Shown here piece after piece: positions 46,065 to 57,174 of a stretch of DNA of 64,000 bases; positions within the stretch are counted from its first letter, which is position 1, and each line of letters opens with the position of its first letter. The translations under genes were made by a program, and so were the position numbers. Origin of the DNA: Cordilura impudica (taxonomy: Eukaryota; Arthropoda; Insecta; Diptera; Scathophagidae). The stretch spans positions 142,032,429 through 142,096,428 of the forward strand of contig OY821519.1 of assembly GCA_963682025.1 (NCBI GenBank), given 5' to 3'. Under the pieces are notes generated by a model that had not been told where the DNA came from, did not search any database, and saw nothing but the letters and a program-made list of their open reading frames with translations.

Positions 46065-46312
46065 GTTAATGGTTTGAACCTTCATATGGAATTTATAATG
46101 TTAACATGACGTTGTATTGTGAAAGACTTTAGCGTAATCTTTTCGGTCTTGTCTTACGTTTTATTTCTTTATTCGATTGGTTGGTCGGTTATTTCAGGGT
46201 CATAAGCTTCGATATAAGTCTAACCACCTGAAATGATGCATCTCATTTATTTCTAATAATAACACTGAGGAACATTTTCAGGGTTATTGTCTAGGGGGTG
46301 AGAAAGTCCAAC

Positions 46313-46776
46313 TTAAGGTGAAAGTACTAGGCCAGTACAGTAAAATCTACAAAGGGTTTGACATACTCAGGCCAAATTAAGGGAAATTGTTTTCACTAAA
46401 TTAAAATTGCGTATTTCATTGGTACGTGTTGAAATATATTTTGAATTGTATTTACGCTTTACATTTTCAGTCGTTTATGGCTAAAAGTTTGGAGTTATTG
46501 ACGTGTTACTTGCGAAAATTGACTTAAAAAAGGAGGGAAATTAAATTTTTTTCAAGATTTCATTCGACAAAATTAGGTCAAATTGATTTTTTACATAGAT
46601 GTAAAAATAAAAAATATTTAATTAACGCATAGCTTCAATTTTGCTGAAGAATGAAAGGAGAAATCATCAATGGTTGAGTTTTGAGTTATAGCTGAAAAAC
46701 TAAATAAATGTATAATGTCATAAAGAAATTAGCCTGAGCACGCCTAATCTACACTGGCCTAGTACTTTCACTCCAG
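46313..46776. repeat. MITE-like element with GTGAAAGTACTAGGCCAGT ends
   Basis: The left copy GTGAAAGTACTAGGCCAGT lies at 46319-46337 and the right copy is its exact complement at about 46753-46771. Both continue with related sequence inward (GTAAAATCTAC versus GTAGATTAG). The ~420 bp between are non-coding. Confidence 0.65.
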
Positions 46777-47304
46777 AATGGCTCTTGCACTGTGTAAGAT
46801 AGAAATGTGTTAGAGATATTAATACGATGCTTTTTTACACAAATAAAATCGAAATCTTTGATTTCCTTGATATATTGTTCGTCAGTAAATCTTTTTTATC
46901 ATCCAGGGCGATCTTTGTATTCAACTCTGCTCTTTAAGCACTGTTTGTACGACTTGTAAACATTTTTTTCGACATAGTCTGATCTGCTTTTGCAGCAGAA
47001 ATTTAATTTCTTAAACACAATTTAGTCGAACTTCTTTGTTTAACAAAATAAGACATTGTTGAAATCGCCAAATTCGCTTGCAGTTGCCCTTCAGAAGAAG
47101 GCAGAGGTATTGATGCCTGACGAGTAGTGTTATACTTTAAGTGACCAAATTTTTTTTTACCTGAAAACGGGACATCGAATAATTCAGATGGGTTGAAATG
47201 GAAATGCATAGATAATATAATAATATTTTATTTGTCCATAGTGAGTGGCATTATTTATTTTACGTTACACTACAAAAAAAATTGTTTATACATTGTTATA
47301 TTTT
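46777..47304. other. Unassigned DNA with a possible hAT N-terminal scrap
   Basis: A minus-strand frame at 47003-47209 contains SIPLPSSEGQLQANLAISTM then SYFVKQ. This loosely recalls the stretch after the BED zinc finger in hAT proteins, where a Ser-rich segment ends SYFVK. It lies downstream of the hAT C-terminus on the same strand, so a single collinear gene is not possible. I do not call it a gene. Confidence 0.25.
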
Positions 47305-47890
47305 TCAAATATGGCAGGATTTTTTAATATTAACTTTAATAATTAACATAGCCTTAAGCACTGATACCCTTAATCCAGTTTTATCTTCGGTCCACAACTT
47401 GTTCATCAAAGAAAATACACGTTCAGCCGGCGCATTTGTACCAGGCAAACATAAAATATATTTAACTATAATTTGAAAATTTGCATGGTTTCGGTAATTG
47501 CTTTTAAAATGTTTAAATACTTCCACCCAACGATTTTCCGTAGAAATATTTTGTTCATTCCTTTCATTAATTTTCTGCGATGTTACGTATTTAGACACGA
47601 GTGAATATTCATCGAATACTTCCGTATCTTTATTGCAATCGATATGTTCTTTTTCGATCAATATATCCCACTGTGGTACTTCTGTTAAATTTGCCCAATT
47701 ACGTTTTTCTAAATCTTTGTTATAAACAGTCCATGCCCTAAATACTCTCGACTAGTTTTATAAAATTCTTTAGACTTAATTTTCACGAAATTCTCGTCAA
47801 TATCGGTGTAACTATCTTCTTTTAATTTTTCAAGTAAACCACGGACTGAATACTGTCTCTTTCTGAAACAAATTCCCTTTTAATTTGTTA
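47305..47890 (-). pseudogene. hAT transposase C-terminal remnant
   Basis: On the minus strand, from about 47890, one frame gives SVRGLLEKLKEDSYTDIDEN then FVKIKSKEFYKTSREYL. After a frameshift near 47740 another gives WTVYNKDLEKRNWANLTEV, then PQWDILIEKEHIDC, and it stays open to 47305. The latter part holds YILCLPGTNAPAERVFSLM then NKLWTEDKTGLRV and KAMLIIKVN. This is the hAT dimerisation motif (LP.TNA..ERVFS.....T..K..L......A.L.IK) of the KIAA1586-like type. The N-terminal and catalytic parts are absent and one frameshift is needed, so it is a pseudogene fragment. The plus-strand frames at 47282-47725 are shadows. Confidence 0.8.
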
Positions 47891-48305
47891 ATTTCACACA
47901 GTTCACACAGTTAAGACACACAGAAAAAAAGGTGTGACATTTATAAAAATTATAGTAAAATTTTACAAAGTTTTGTGGTTATTATACGACTACATAAAAT
48001 TAACGATAAATTTTGTTTCACCCCGTCAATTTAAATTTTTTTTAAGTCTTTTTAGTGTCTAAGCAAATCTGATGTAATACGATAAAATTGTTTAAAAAAA
48101 AGCGGAAAAAATTTTGGTACCGTGAGGATTGAAAAAGTACAATTTGTTTGTCTGGTGGGTACAATAACAGAAAACATATTTTCCATCCCTGGATAAGTTA
48201 GTTTTTGTTCTGTACTGCACTTTGGCCTCTTCTATATGAAAACTCTTTGATTAAGTACAAAAAAAAAACAATTACTCTATTTTTGTCTCTTGTGTTTCGC
48301 AATAT
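47891..48305. other. AT-rich DNA
   Basis: A duplicated CACACAGTT (about 47896-47912) is the only structure noted. No gene is supported. Confidence 0.4.
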
Positions 48306-48640
48306 ATTTATTCATACTAGCAGATTCCAGCGCTCGAAATTCGAGTGCAATTGCTAGGCAGCTTTGTTTTTCAACTTAGCCAATTCAGAAACCAGCACTT
48401 TTATGGTTTATTATTATTGTGAATGAAGATAACAAACTCATTAACAAATGAGCAACTTTAAATGCAATTTACTCAAAATAAAGCATAAAAAATTTAAAAA
48501 TCTGTAAATCTACAAAATGGCTAAAAGAAATTCCTTTCAAATAATATACATTTGGTCAAAATCGGGAAAAAAAAAACGATAGTACAAAACATCGGTCACA
48601 ATAAATCGCCTAGCCTATTAATATTATAGATTTATTCATA
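48306..48640. mobile_element. Family D element with 11-bp target duplication
   Basis: The body 48317-48629 begins CTAGCAGATTCCAGCGCTCG and ends CCTATTAATATTATAG. It is bordered on both sides by ATTTATTCATA (48306-48316 and 48630-48640). The body is 313 bp and non-coding, with no long A tail. An 11-bp duplication suits retroposition better than most cut-and-paste elements, but the absence of a tail leaves the class open. Confidence 0.7.
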
Positions 48641-49013
48641 TTCTGCAACAAAGAAAGAAGATAAGATGATTTTTGTATTGCTGCATTTCAGGTTAACCAA
48701 GCAAATTTATAGAACTGCAATTTCTATTTTTTGCAATGTTTATTTTTGTTTTTTTTTTTGTTTTATTTTGATTATTAGTAAAAGTAAAACGCAACGTATT
48801 CTTATTTTGAGAGGGGGTTAAATTTTTTATTTTTTGCTTTTTAAGAACAGTAATTTAAGTTTATGTACCATGAATTGATTCAACCAAATTCATAAGAAAT
48901 TCAGTTAAATCGTTTTAAATATTTTTTGGATGAAATTATTTTTCAGCTGACTTGTGATGTATTTTAACATACATACAAAGATAAATTCTTTAATATATGT
49001 GACCTTCTCCGAC

Positions 49014-49140
49014 AAAAGGGACCTAGTGTGTGAAAATTAAGTTTTGAGAAAAAAACGCATTTAAAGTTTCTACACCCTTTTAGGTATCAGAATCCACCGT
49101 TTTTGACACAAACCGTTTTTTGACACACTAGGTCCCTTTT
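49014..49140. repeat. Perfect 20-bp inverted repeat, AAAAGGGACCTAGTGTGT core
   Basis: AAAAGGGACCTAGTGTGT near 49015 is exactly complementary to ACACACTAGGTCCCTTTT near 49122. Between them are two GTTTTTTGACAC/GTTTTTGACAC phrases. It would form a stem with a ~90-base loop and is probably a small MITE or its relic. Confidence 0.6.
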
Positions 49141-49489
49141 CTCGGTCCCTATCTCTTTTTTCGAATTTCTGATAACGGGACATTTTTGCGTCCCCGAGTT
49201 GTTGTCGGGGACAACGAGACAAAGTAGCTGAAAACGTTAGTTATACTGTAGTAAAAGTCAGTAGTCGCATCGGATACGATTTATAGAAAGGGAGGCAAGT
49301 ACAGGTAGACTACTCGCAAATGCTGCACTCGTTTTTTTTGAGCAGGCAACACTATCAACATAACTGCTGTCAAAAATTGTTTGCTTATAAAGTTTGGTGA
49401 TCGGTAATGACGAAAATTCTAGTCGCTTAAGCTTAAATTTATAAAAATTATAAAATTATAAAATTTATAAAATCTTTGACAGAAACGCT

Positions 49490-49635
49490 TGAACAGCAAA
49501 AACAAGAAAGAAGCACATCAACAAAACATAAAAATACGCGAGATCCTTGCGGAACATAAAGTGCTGCTAAATCAGCTTCTGGATAAAAACAATGCTTTAG
49601 ACACACTTATGTCAAAGAAGTGCCTGGTTTTTTAA
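49490..49635 (+). pseudogene. Possible terminal exon or relic, coiled-coil-like tail
   Basis: A 48-codon frame without its own start reads KIREILAEHKVLLNQLLDKN then NALDTLMSKKCLVF and stops. It has a heptad-like pattern. It is preceded by TTGACAG, which could be a splice acceptor, and followed about 30 bases later by AATAAA. No upstream exon could be found, so it may be a relic of a transposon gene or chance. The function is unknown. Confidence 0.2.
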
Positions 49636-51565
49636 CTTTTTTTATATTCTAATGTTGTAAAAACAGAATAAAATGCCAATGAAGGAAGAATTTTTGTTTC
49701 TTTTTTTGAGTGAAAATTTAAGTTTTTGTCCTTTTGAAGTAATTAAATTTTGTAACTTCGTTTTTAAGACTTATTTTAATAACTAATGATAATAAATTTA
49801 TTAAAATATAATCTTTGTGTACATTTTTTAATTTTTCTCAATACTAATTAACCCACAAACTACCTACTCGTGGATTAACTCAAAGGCGACTGGTGGAAAA
49901 TTACTCCCAAAATCTGTACTCGTGCACCACTGGAAAGCGATAAAAAAGCGAGTAGTGATTTTCGTATGACAGCCCAATGTTAAAATCGGGACTTGGAAGC
50001 GTTAACGGGGAAATGATGAGCGAGTAGTCGCTATCGCTTGGCAACTACACGAATAGTACTCCTGCACTACTAATTTCTTCTGAAGGGTGTTAACAAACAC
50101 GAGCATCAAAATTTAACCAATATTGATATGAAGTTTGGCATAGATATCAAAAACAGTACTTCCAACCTAAAAAAAATATTATTTGCCCATATTGAAAAAC
50201 CCGCGAAGTTTAAATTAAAATGTCACCTTTTAATTTGGGCACAGTATTACATATGATGTACATACACTCAACCAATTTTGTTGGTTGATTTAACTGCAAA
50301 TAAGAGCTAAAACTACTGTATTGTAGTTAAAAAGGCGTATACTACATTCTCCATAAAATAAGGTAAAAATGTAAGTCATTTATACCCACTAGAAAACAAC
50401 AACAATATTGTTAGAACAATTAACAAAGCAATAAAAACAAGCAACAAAAAGCAAAACTACAGCTTTTTAAAAGTTGCGTTTATTTCCGTTATTTAATATC
50501 TGGGAATAAAAAAAGAAGTTACAAAAATAACATTGTCAATTCAGTAACAGTTTATTATCACAGTTATTTTCATAAATTAAAAATATACAAATATAAACTT
50601 TTACTAAAATAGACAATTTTTTGCTTCTTTCTTTTTAAAATAACTGTCAAGGAATAGTTATTTTATATTTTCTGACAGTAAAAAAATAACTAAAATTGCA
50701 GTAAAAATTAAGTTTTACTATTATAGTTACTACAAAAATTTTACGAGTGCACAGTTATTTCAAAGTAACTGATGGTTACGATTATTTTCATAATTTCATA
50801 ATTCATATACTTCGACTTTGAATTGCGTAATAATCATAAGTTTCCGAAATAAATGCGGGGCAATACATTACCGGTGTATTCCACAATAACCGAACTTATT
50901 TTACATATTTATATTTATTTTACATGTAAGGATTATAAAAGGATTTAACATAATTTAAAGCAGGAGTAACAGAATAGTACATATTTACCTTTAATATAAA
51001 ACTTTACATGTCTATTGCTATCAAATATGAAAAAACGGAAAATTTTAAAATATGTTTCAGGTACCACGACAATTTCTTAGCTTAATTTGTATCATAAAAA
51101 GTACAATTTTACCATTTAACAATTTTTCCTTTTTTATTGACCGAAATAATGTATAAAATATTAACTTTAAAATTATTGCATAATATATTCAATATATGGT
51201 TTTAAGTTCATTGACTTAATTTTGATATGGCTAATAGAAAAATAAGATGAAAAATACACAAATAAAATGCTGGTCATTAAAAGAAATGCAATCAAGCGCC
51301 AAAAATGGTTAATGTTTTATGTCAATATCAATACCAAATATGTAACGGACACTTATGTTTAAGACCCATAACACAAGTAAGTACAATTGTAAATGGTATG
51401 GACGAGTATGATCAAAGTAGCATAAAGAAATGCATTGATAATACATATGCGTTGCGTATATGGTGTGATAAAACTACGTGAACTGGGTCCTTGATAAACG
51501 GCCTTTTCGTAGATGAACTTTATAAAAATTTATAAAATTTTAAAATTTTGTGAGATGGCAGTTAC

Positions 51566-51745
51566 AACAGGTAAGAGTGTTCAATTCGGCTGTGCCGAAT
51601 CTTTGATACCATCCAAATGCGTCTTAAACTCAATATTATAACCAATGTTGGGTATAGTTTCCAATTAGATACAGTTGCCAATACTTAACATTTAAATTCT
51701 AACCCATTTCAATTTATAGTTAATTGTTTATGTTTGACAACTACT
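51566..51745 (-). repeat. Family B HINE-like element, 3' part
   Basis: It reads AACAGGTAAGAGTGTTCAAT then TCGGCTGTGCCGAATCTTTG, with a perfect palindrome TTCGGCTGTGCCGAA bar its centre. Then come 'cgtcttaaactcaatattat' and 'ccaattagatacagttgcca'. A matching 5' part in the same orientation lies at 54715-54858. Confidence 0.7.
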
Positions 51746-52205
51746 TATTATAGTTTCTTTTATATAAAGAATTAACTTCTATGGGAAAAATAGCATAGTA
51801 TTAAGTTTGATACGCTCCACCCGTGTTCTAAACACATTATTATAACCAAGGTTGTTAACATTAAGAAACAAAATAGGCTGTATTTCATATTATCATGGCT
51901 AGATTTTTGCAATGATGTTTAAAATTAATAAGATGAGTACAAACATTTTAGGTATTTTCGTGATTTTTTAATTGAAAGCAGTTATTAAATTCAATCAGCA
52001 TAAATGTAAACACATACTATAAAATTTTTGTTTTGTTCGTTTATTAGCGAAGCATACACATTTTTTTTAATTATCGTTGTTCACATGTATAAAAAATAGC
52101 ATAAACAGAAAGCAATCAAAAATGTGTATTCATTGCTTATACATTTGATATGTAAATGATACGTTACGTATAAACATTTTTCACAATTTTTAGTTTTATA
52201 TATGA
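51746..52205. other. AT-rich DNA between family B part and repeat E
   Basis: No supported gene. A duplicate of the 'caccc.tgttctaaacacat' then 'tattataaccaaggttg' phrase at about 51820-51860 suggests a second worn family B 3' end. Confidence 0.35.
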
Positions 52206-52764
52206 AATACTAGCTGTTTTTACCCGGTCTTGCCCAGGATAAAAAGGCCTTTGATTTGAAAAATGGTTTACTGTGCTTACCAGGCTCTGAGTACTTAGTC
52301 CCCAATGAACAAATTCCCCAATAAAATGAACTTTCTCCCCAAAAATTTGTATGAGCAGTAAATTCATTTTTTATTTCAATTTAAATTTTTTTGATTTTCA
52401 AAATTAGAAGTTTTTTTAAAATGCTACAGCAAAAATACTTTAAAAAATAAGCTGCCAAACCGCTTGAAGTTTTTTTTTTTTTTTTTAGGTTTATTTATTT
52501 TGTAAACATCAAATATAACGGAATCGTTTGCAAATTAAAGGAATCAGAAGTTTTAATAATTGAATTACTTCATTCAATAAATGATCACCATTGAGCAGAG
52601 GCGTCAAATTTATAGAAGTTTCAAAAATGCAAATTGAGCGCGAAGTTTAAAATTGTGCCGCAAGCTTTCTTTAAGCAACTGCTTATGGTATATGTATGAC
52701 CTATTTTGATCAACAGGTAATTATTTCACATACGTAGATAAAATTTATCATAAGACTTTTCACT

Positions 52765-53225
52765 GAGCTGTGTTCCGCGAGCGAGTCGCGTCAGCTTCCG
52801 CGCATTTCGCAGCCACATCCGTGCTGCCGCGCAGTTGTTGTCAACTTATTTTAATCGCCAAAATATATTTTTCAGATCATTCCGATATTATAGCTGAGGT
52901 GTGTTCCGAGAGAGCGTCGCGTATGCGTCCGGGCACCACACCTCGCGTTTGGCGGCTACACCCGTGCTGCCACGCAGTCCTCGTTAACTTATTTTAATCG
53001 CCAAAATATATTTTTCAGATCATTGCGATATTTTAGCTGAGCTGTATTCCGCGAACGCGTCGCGTCCGCATCCGTCAAGTCCGCGTCCGCGCGCGCCGTT
53101 TCCGCGCGTTTGGCAGCCACACCTGTGCTGATACGCAGTTGTTGCCAACTTATTTTAATTGGCAAAATATATTTTTCAGATCATTCCGATATTCTAGGTA
53201 AGCTGTGTTCCACGTGCGCGTAGCT
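52765..53225. repeat. GC-rich tandem repeat, about 140-bp units
   Basis: Three units and part of a fourth. Each starts GCTGTGTTCCGCGAGCG-like, has a GCG/CGC-rich block (for example 'gcgtcgcgtccgcatccgtc'), then 'cagccacacc.gtgctg', 'cgcagttgttg.caactta' and 'aaaatatatttttcagatca' and 'tccgatatt.tagctgag'. Half of each unit is very GC-rich and half AT-rich, which is striking in this genome. The short frame at 52770-52997 is produced by the repeat. Confidence 0.8.
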
Positions 53226-53764
53226 TCCGCGCACCGAAATGATGCTGTTGAAAAAAATATTCTTTTTAAATGCGTATATTGTGCAACATATCGCACCTGT
53301 ACCTCTAAAGTGAGTCAACTCAAAATTTACAAATTTTCAGTAGAGGCAATAAACGGTTTTTTTTTTTAAATATTTACTATAAAATTTAACAACAGTTGTA
53401 ATAATAACAAGTTTTTTGGGTGGACATCAAAATATGTCTTTTTAGTGGATTCTAAAGAAGCTACTCTTATAACACAAATAGTCACAACTGTATTTTTTAT
53501 TTGCGAAAGGCTAGAAAAATCGATGCAAGATTTTTACAGTGGATAGATATGACCACTGCGAAAATTTAAAAATTTTGAGTTGACTCACTTTAGAGGCATA
53601 GTTGCGATATATTGAGAGCAGTATGCAAATTTTCACTAAAATAAATATTTAACAAAATTCATTAAATAAAAATATGTAAAAATTTAAGAATGAATTTGAT
53701 GAGTAAGTTTTTTAAAAAAATGGGGAATTTGTTCATTTCTTTTGGGGACCTTTTTTTTAAATTT

Positions 53765-54555
53765 GGGGAATTTGTTCAGCGTGAAGTTATTCCCGTGTAA
53801 ACCAAATTTCAGAGAAGTCCGTTGAAAAATACAAATTTGTGTAGGGAAGAAATATACCACACAACAAAAAATTAATTTTATATGAAAAGTGGGCGTAAAA
53901 ATAGGCGTAGTCAACAAAAATCATATGGCGACCTTCCCTGGAATATGTACTAAATTTCGGAGAAAGCCGTCGAAAGATAAAAATTAAATAAAATAACAAA
54001 CAAATATACCAAAAAACAAAAAATGAATTTTATAAAAATGTGGGCGTAAAGGTAAGCGTAGCAAGAAAGATTATAATGCGACCTTCGCTGGAGTAGAGAG
54101 ATCACGTTTTCCAAATTTCAGAGAAAGCCATTGAAAAATAAAAGTTTGTATAACAATCAAACAAAGAAAAAAAATAAAAGAAAAACGATAAATTTTATAT
54201 ACATAGAAGTGGGCGCAAAGTAGGCGTGGCCTGTAAGAAACATATGGTGAACTTCCCTGGAGTATAGAGATCGTGTGTACCAAATTTCAGAGACATCCCT
54301 TGAAAAATAAAGATTTCTATAGTGAAAACAAATATACGAAAAAACAGAAAATGAATTTTGTATAAAAAGTGGGCGTAAAAGTAAGCTTGGCTGTTAAAAA
54401 AAATTATGTAGCGAACAAATGTACCAAAAAACAGAAAACTAATAGTATACAAAAAGTGGTCGTTAAAGTAGGCGTGGCCAGTACGAAGCATATGGCGACC
54501 TTTCCCGGAGTACGGACATCGTGTGTACCAAATTTCAGAGAAATCGAACAAACAA
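53765..54555. repeat. Tandem repeat, about 140-180-bp units with GTGGGCG and GGCGTGGCC
   Basis: Four to five units share 'gcgaccttccctggagta', 'gtgtaccaaatttcagagaa', 'ttgaaaaataaa', 'aaatgaattttatataaaaa' and 'gtgggcgtaaa.gtaggcgtg'. Minus-strand frames over this area (53684-54551) read the same repeat backwards and are not genes. Confidence 0.75.
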
Positions 54556-54714
54556 ACAGAAAATGAATTTTATATATATAGATTATCGGAGTATCTTTAC
54601 ATTTTCGTACGTCTTTCCTCGGCCATTGGGCATAGAAGCTCCAAATGTAATATCAAACTGCTGCAGATTACGACGAACATTTTAAGCCTAACTAGTATGA
54701 GCTACTCGACCTAT

Positions 54715-54858
54715 TGCAGACAGGAGAATGTTTTCAACAGACAGACATACAGTTAGGCACACATAGCTAAATCGGGGTCTCCGGAATTTATTTTGATGAG
54801 TTACAAACAGATTGATAAACTGTTATATACCATCTGCACAGTGGTGAGGAGGGTATAA
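54715..54858 (-). repeat. Family B HINE-like element, 5' part
   Basis: It contains an ACAGACAGACATACAG core, then 'gagttacaaacagattgata' and the 5' hairpin TATACCATCTGCACAGTGGT then GAGGAGGGTATAAAAA. It is probably the other half of the element whose 3' end is at 51566. Confidence 0.65.
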
Positions 54859-55394
54859 AAAACGTTTCAAATTAGTCGACTAAAAATCTTGGCAATTTTA
54901 GCTTTACCGTTGATCAGTACAATGATAATTTTATCAAATTTTTCGTCTCTATCCTATTTTTGCTTAAAAAAAAAACAAATCTGTGGCAGAAATAAATAAA
55001 TAAATAAAATTAAAGGAAAATAGTGATGTCCATACATACACATATAAAATTTAAACAAACCGGGTTTTCGATTATTTTCAAAACTGAATATTATAAAAGC
55101 TAGCCAACAAAATTGTATATCAATTTCATTATTATTTCTAGGCTTTATAAGATTAATATATCTCTTTCTGAAAAAGTACATTATGTGCAAAGTCATTTTT
55201 TCAAATCAAAAATAAGAATCAATTGATAAAATCCGATTCACAAGTTATCCGTCAAATAATTGAATGTGTAACTAACAAAAACATGAGATTAAATGAAAAC
55301 AGTATTACAAATTAGGAAACAAAAAATAACTATAAACGTTTTTATTCCGATTTCCGAATATAACTTAAAATAAGTTATACTTTATTTATTATCT
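54859..55394. other. AT-rich DNA
   Basis: No supported gene or repeat boundary. Confidence 0.4.
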
Positions 55395-56346
55395 TTTATT
55401 TAAGCAATAGATATACTATTTTTTATATATGGCATAACGTACATGCTGTTAACCAGATGACAGATTGCTGGTATTATTGATAAAAATCTTTTTTTTCTTA
55501 ATTTAAAATATATTAAGCTATTTGAATTAAAAAAGATCACACAACAAATTAATGTATTATTACTTTGGTAGTTTTCTAAATATTTGTATAAGTTATAGTA
55601 ATTAGAGCCATTTAGAATATTAACTACATTATTCATCGCAAGTTGAGTTTTGTCAATATATAGCAGTCTAAATCCCTTATATATTGGTCATTCCGTTATA
55701 TATACTGGAACGCATTTTCAGTTATGCCTAGATTGCATATTGTGAATGTATACTCTTGCAACAAAGCTAGTGACAAGGGATGAATAATTTGAAGTGTTAC
55801 ACTATAATTTAGTTGCGAATAAAGATCGTGCTGTTGTGAGTTTGTTGCCTTAAGTATCTTCACGTTCTTTTACAATTAATAAACCTAGTATTGTTTTCCA
55901 AGCTGAACTAATTGGTAGGTTTCGATTAGAATGTGTAAAATTAAGCAGTTGTTGTAGATTAATCCAATCCTTTTCCCAGAAGTCGATTTTGCTTCAGACG
56001 CGACACTCGATGTTGGTTCCTAATGAATACTTTGTTACTGTAACGAAAGTTTAGTCTTGGAGTTGAAATGTACAAAGAGTTGAAACCAGTTTCAAGATAT
56101 AACATATAGTTAGGTGTTAAAGTAAAAAATCTGAAGAGCTTCGCCATATTTTTGATAACCCCAAATTTGAGCAGAGCACAACATGATGGCTATAGAAGCA
56201 GCATGAAATATTTTAAGCTTATTTTCTTTTGAAATTTTTTTATGATCTATGTATTTTGACCATGTGGAGTTTATTGCAAGTTTTAAAATAACTAATTTAT
56301 TATTCAGTCTTCGGCAAGTACTTGTTATAAGCAGACGCATAGTCAA
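55395..56346 (-). pseudogene. Non-LTR retrotransposon, C-terminal part of the polyprotein, decayed
   Basis: On the minus strand the first frame (from 56346) reads INSTWSKYIDHKKISKENKL then KIFHAASIAIMLCSAQIWGY and QKYGEALQIF. A second frame reads LTPNYMLYLETGFNSLYIST and NFRYSNKVF. Lower down, CNLGITENAFQYI and, to 55400, NNVVNILNGSNYYNLYKYLE follow. The order 'W..YI....I....KL.IF.A...AIM.YGAQIWG....E....LQ.FF' then 'TPNYML..ETG' is typical of the region after the reverse transcriptase in jockey-like elements; the later CNL...ET.FHF and VI.ILNG.N...LYKFL segments are also expected. Frame changes and stops make it a fossil. It is cut at 56346, 18 bp before a family A element. Confidence 0.75.
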
Positions 56347-56364
56347 AACACACTGATTGTTTAT

Positions 56365-57145
56365 TTATACCCTTTACCACCATGTGGTTTGGGTATAATG
56401 ACTTTGTGCTGCTGTTTGTAACTACCAAAAATATTTGATCTAGGCCCATCTTTAATTATACCGATCGAATCAGAATCACTTTCTGAGTTGATTTAACAAT
56501 GTCCGTCCGTCCGTCCGTCCGTCTGTGTGTCCTTGTAATCAAACTACAGGTCGCAAATATGAATATATTTTAATGAAATTTGGCATATAAGCTTTTATCG
56601 GCCATAGGATGAACGCTATTGAAATTGGTGAAATTCGGTACATGTTCAGACCTAGCCCCCATACAAATAACCCCTATGAAATCAACTTAAATTGCCATAA
56701 GATCCAAATTATCATATAGATCTCGGTCAAATTGGGTTTATATGTGTTTAATATATCTATTTATCATTTGTCCAAAAATGAATCCCATATGGCAAGTCTT
56801 TGTCATAGCCCCCGTATAAAGCCGCTTTCCGATTTTCACTCAAATCTATCAAAAAACAAAAAAATATTTCATAGATTTTTCTCAAATTTGGTTTGTATAT
56901 ATTTTTTCAAAATATAAGTGACTTTACCAAATATGGTCAGGATCGGTCCATTTTTCGACCCAGTCCCCATATCAATCGATATGAACTTTTTCATATCTGC
57001 AGCCAAAATAATTAATAATAATGCCACTCAAAATTGGTTTATGCTTATTTTCTATATCCAGTTAGTTGGACTGAAGAGATAGGGTCTCTAAACCGGGGTA
57101 TAGGGTATCGTATGATTTTTGTATCCACTATAATTTTTCACTTGT
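56365..57145 (+). mobile_element. Family A HINE-like element, 3' palindrome lost
   Basis: It starts TTATACCCTTTACCACCATG, with a GTCCGTCCGTCCGTCCGTCT core, and ends TAGGGTATCGTATG, then TATAATTTTTCACTTGTTTT. Where other copies have GTCGGTCTAGACCGAC this one has an unrelated ATTTTTGTATCC-type stretch. Everything else is collinear. Confidence 0.8.
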
Positions 57146-57174
57146 TTTTTTTTTTTTCGTATTATATACCATTA

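Larger units (their letters stand above)
48641..51565. other. Unassigned AT-rich DNA
   Basis: No complete gene is supported. It contains the inverted repeat at 49014-49140 and the possible exon at 49490-49635. A patch at about 50510-50790 rich in 'acagttatttt' and 'aaaataactgt' phrases in both orientations may be a foldback element. Confidence 0.4.
52206..54584. mobile_element. Composite repeat E, TACTAGCTG...ACCCGG start and TATATATATAGATT end
   Basis: The left edge is ATACTAGCTGTTTTTACCCG then GTCTTGCCC and the right edge is TTTTATATATATAGATTA, both styles common at the ends of insect interspersed repeats. It contains two different tandem arrays (52765-53225 and 53765-54555). There is no transposase or reverse transcriptase. 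It lies between the 3' and 5' parts of a family B element, so it may have inserted there. Confidence 0.45.

Noticed and set aside
53684..54551. Several overlapping minus-strand frames of 70-118 codons
   Set aside because: They repeat FSEIW and similar phrases because they read the tandem array backwards.
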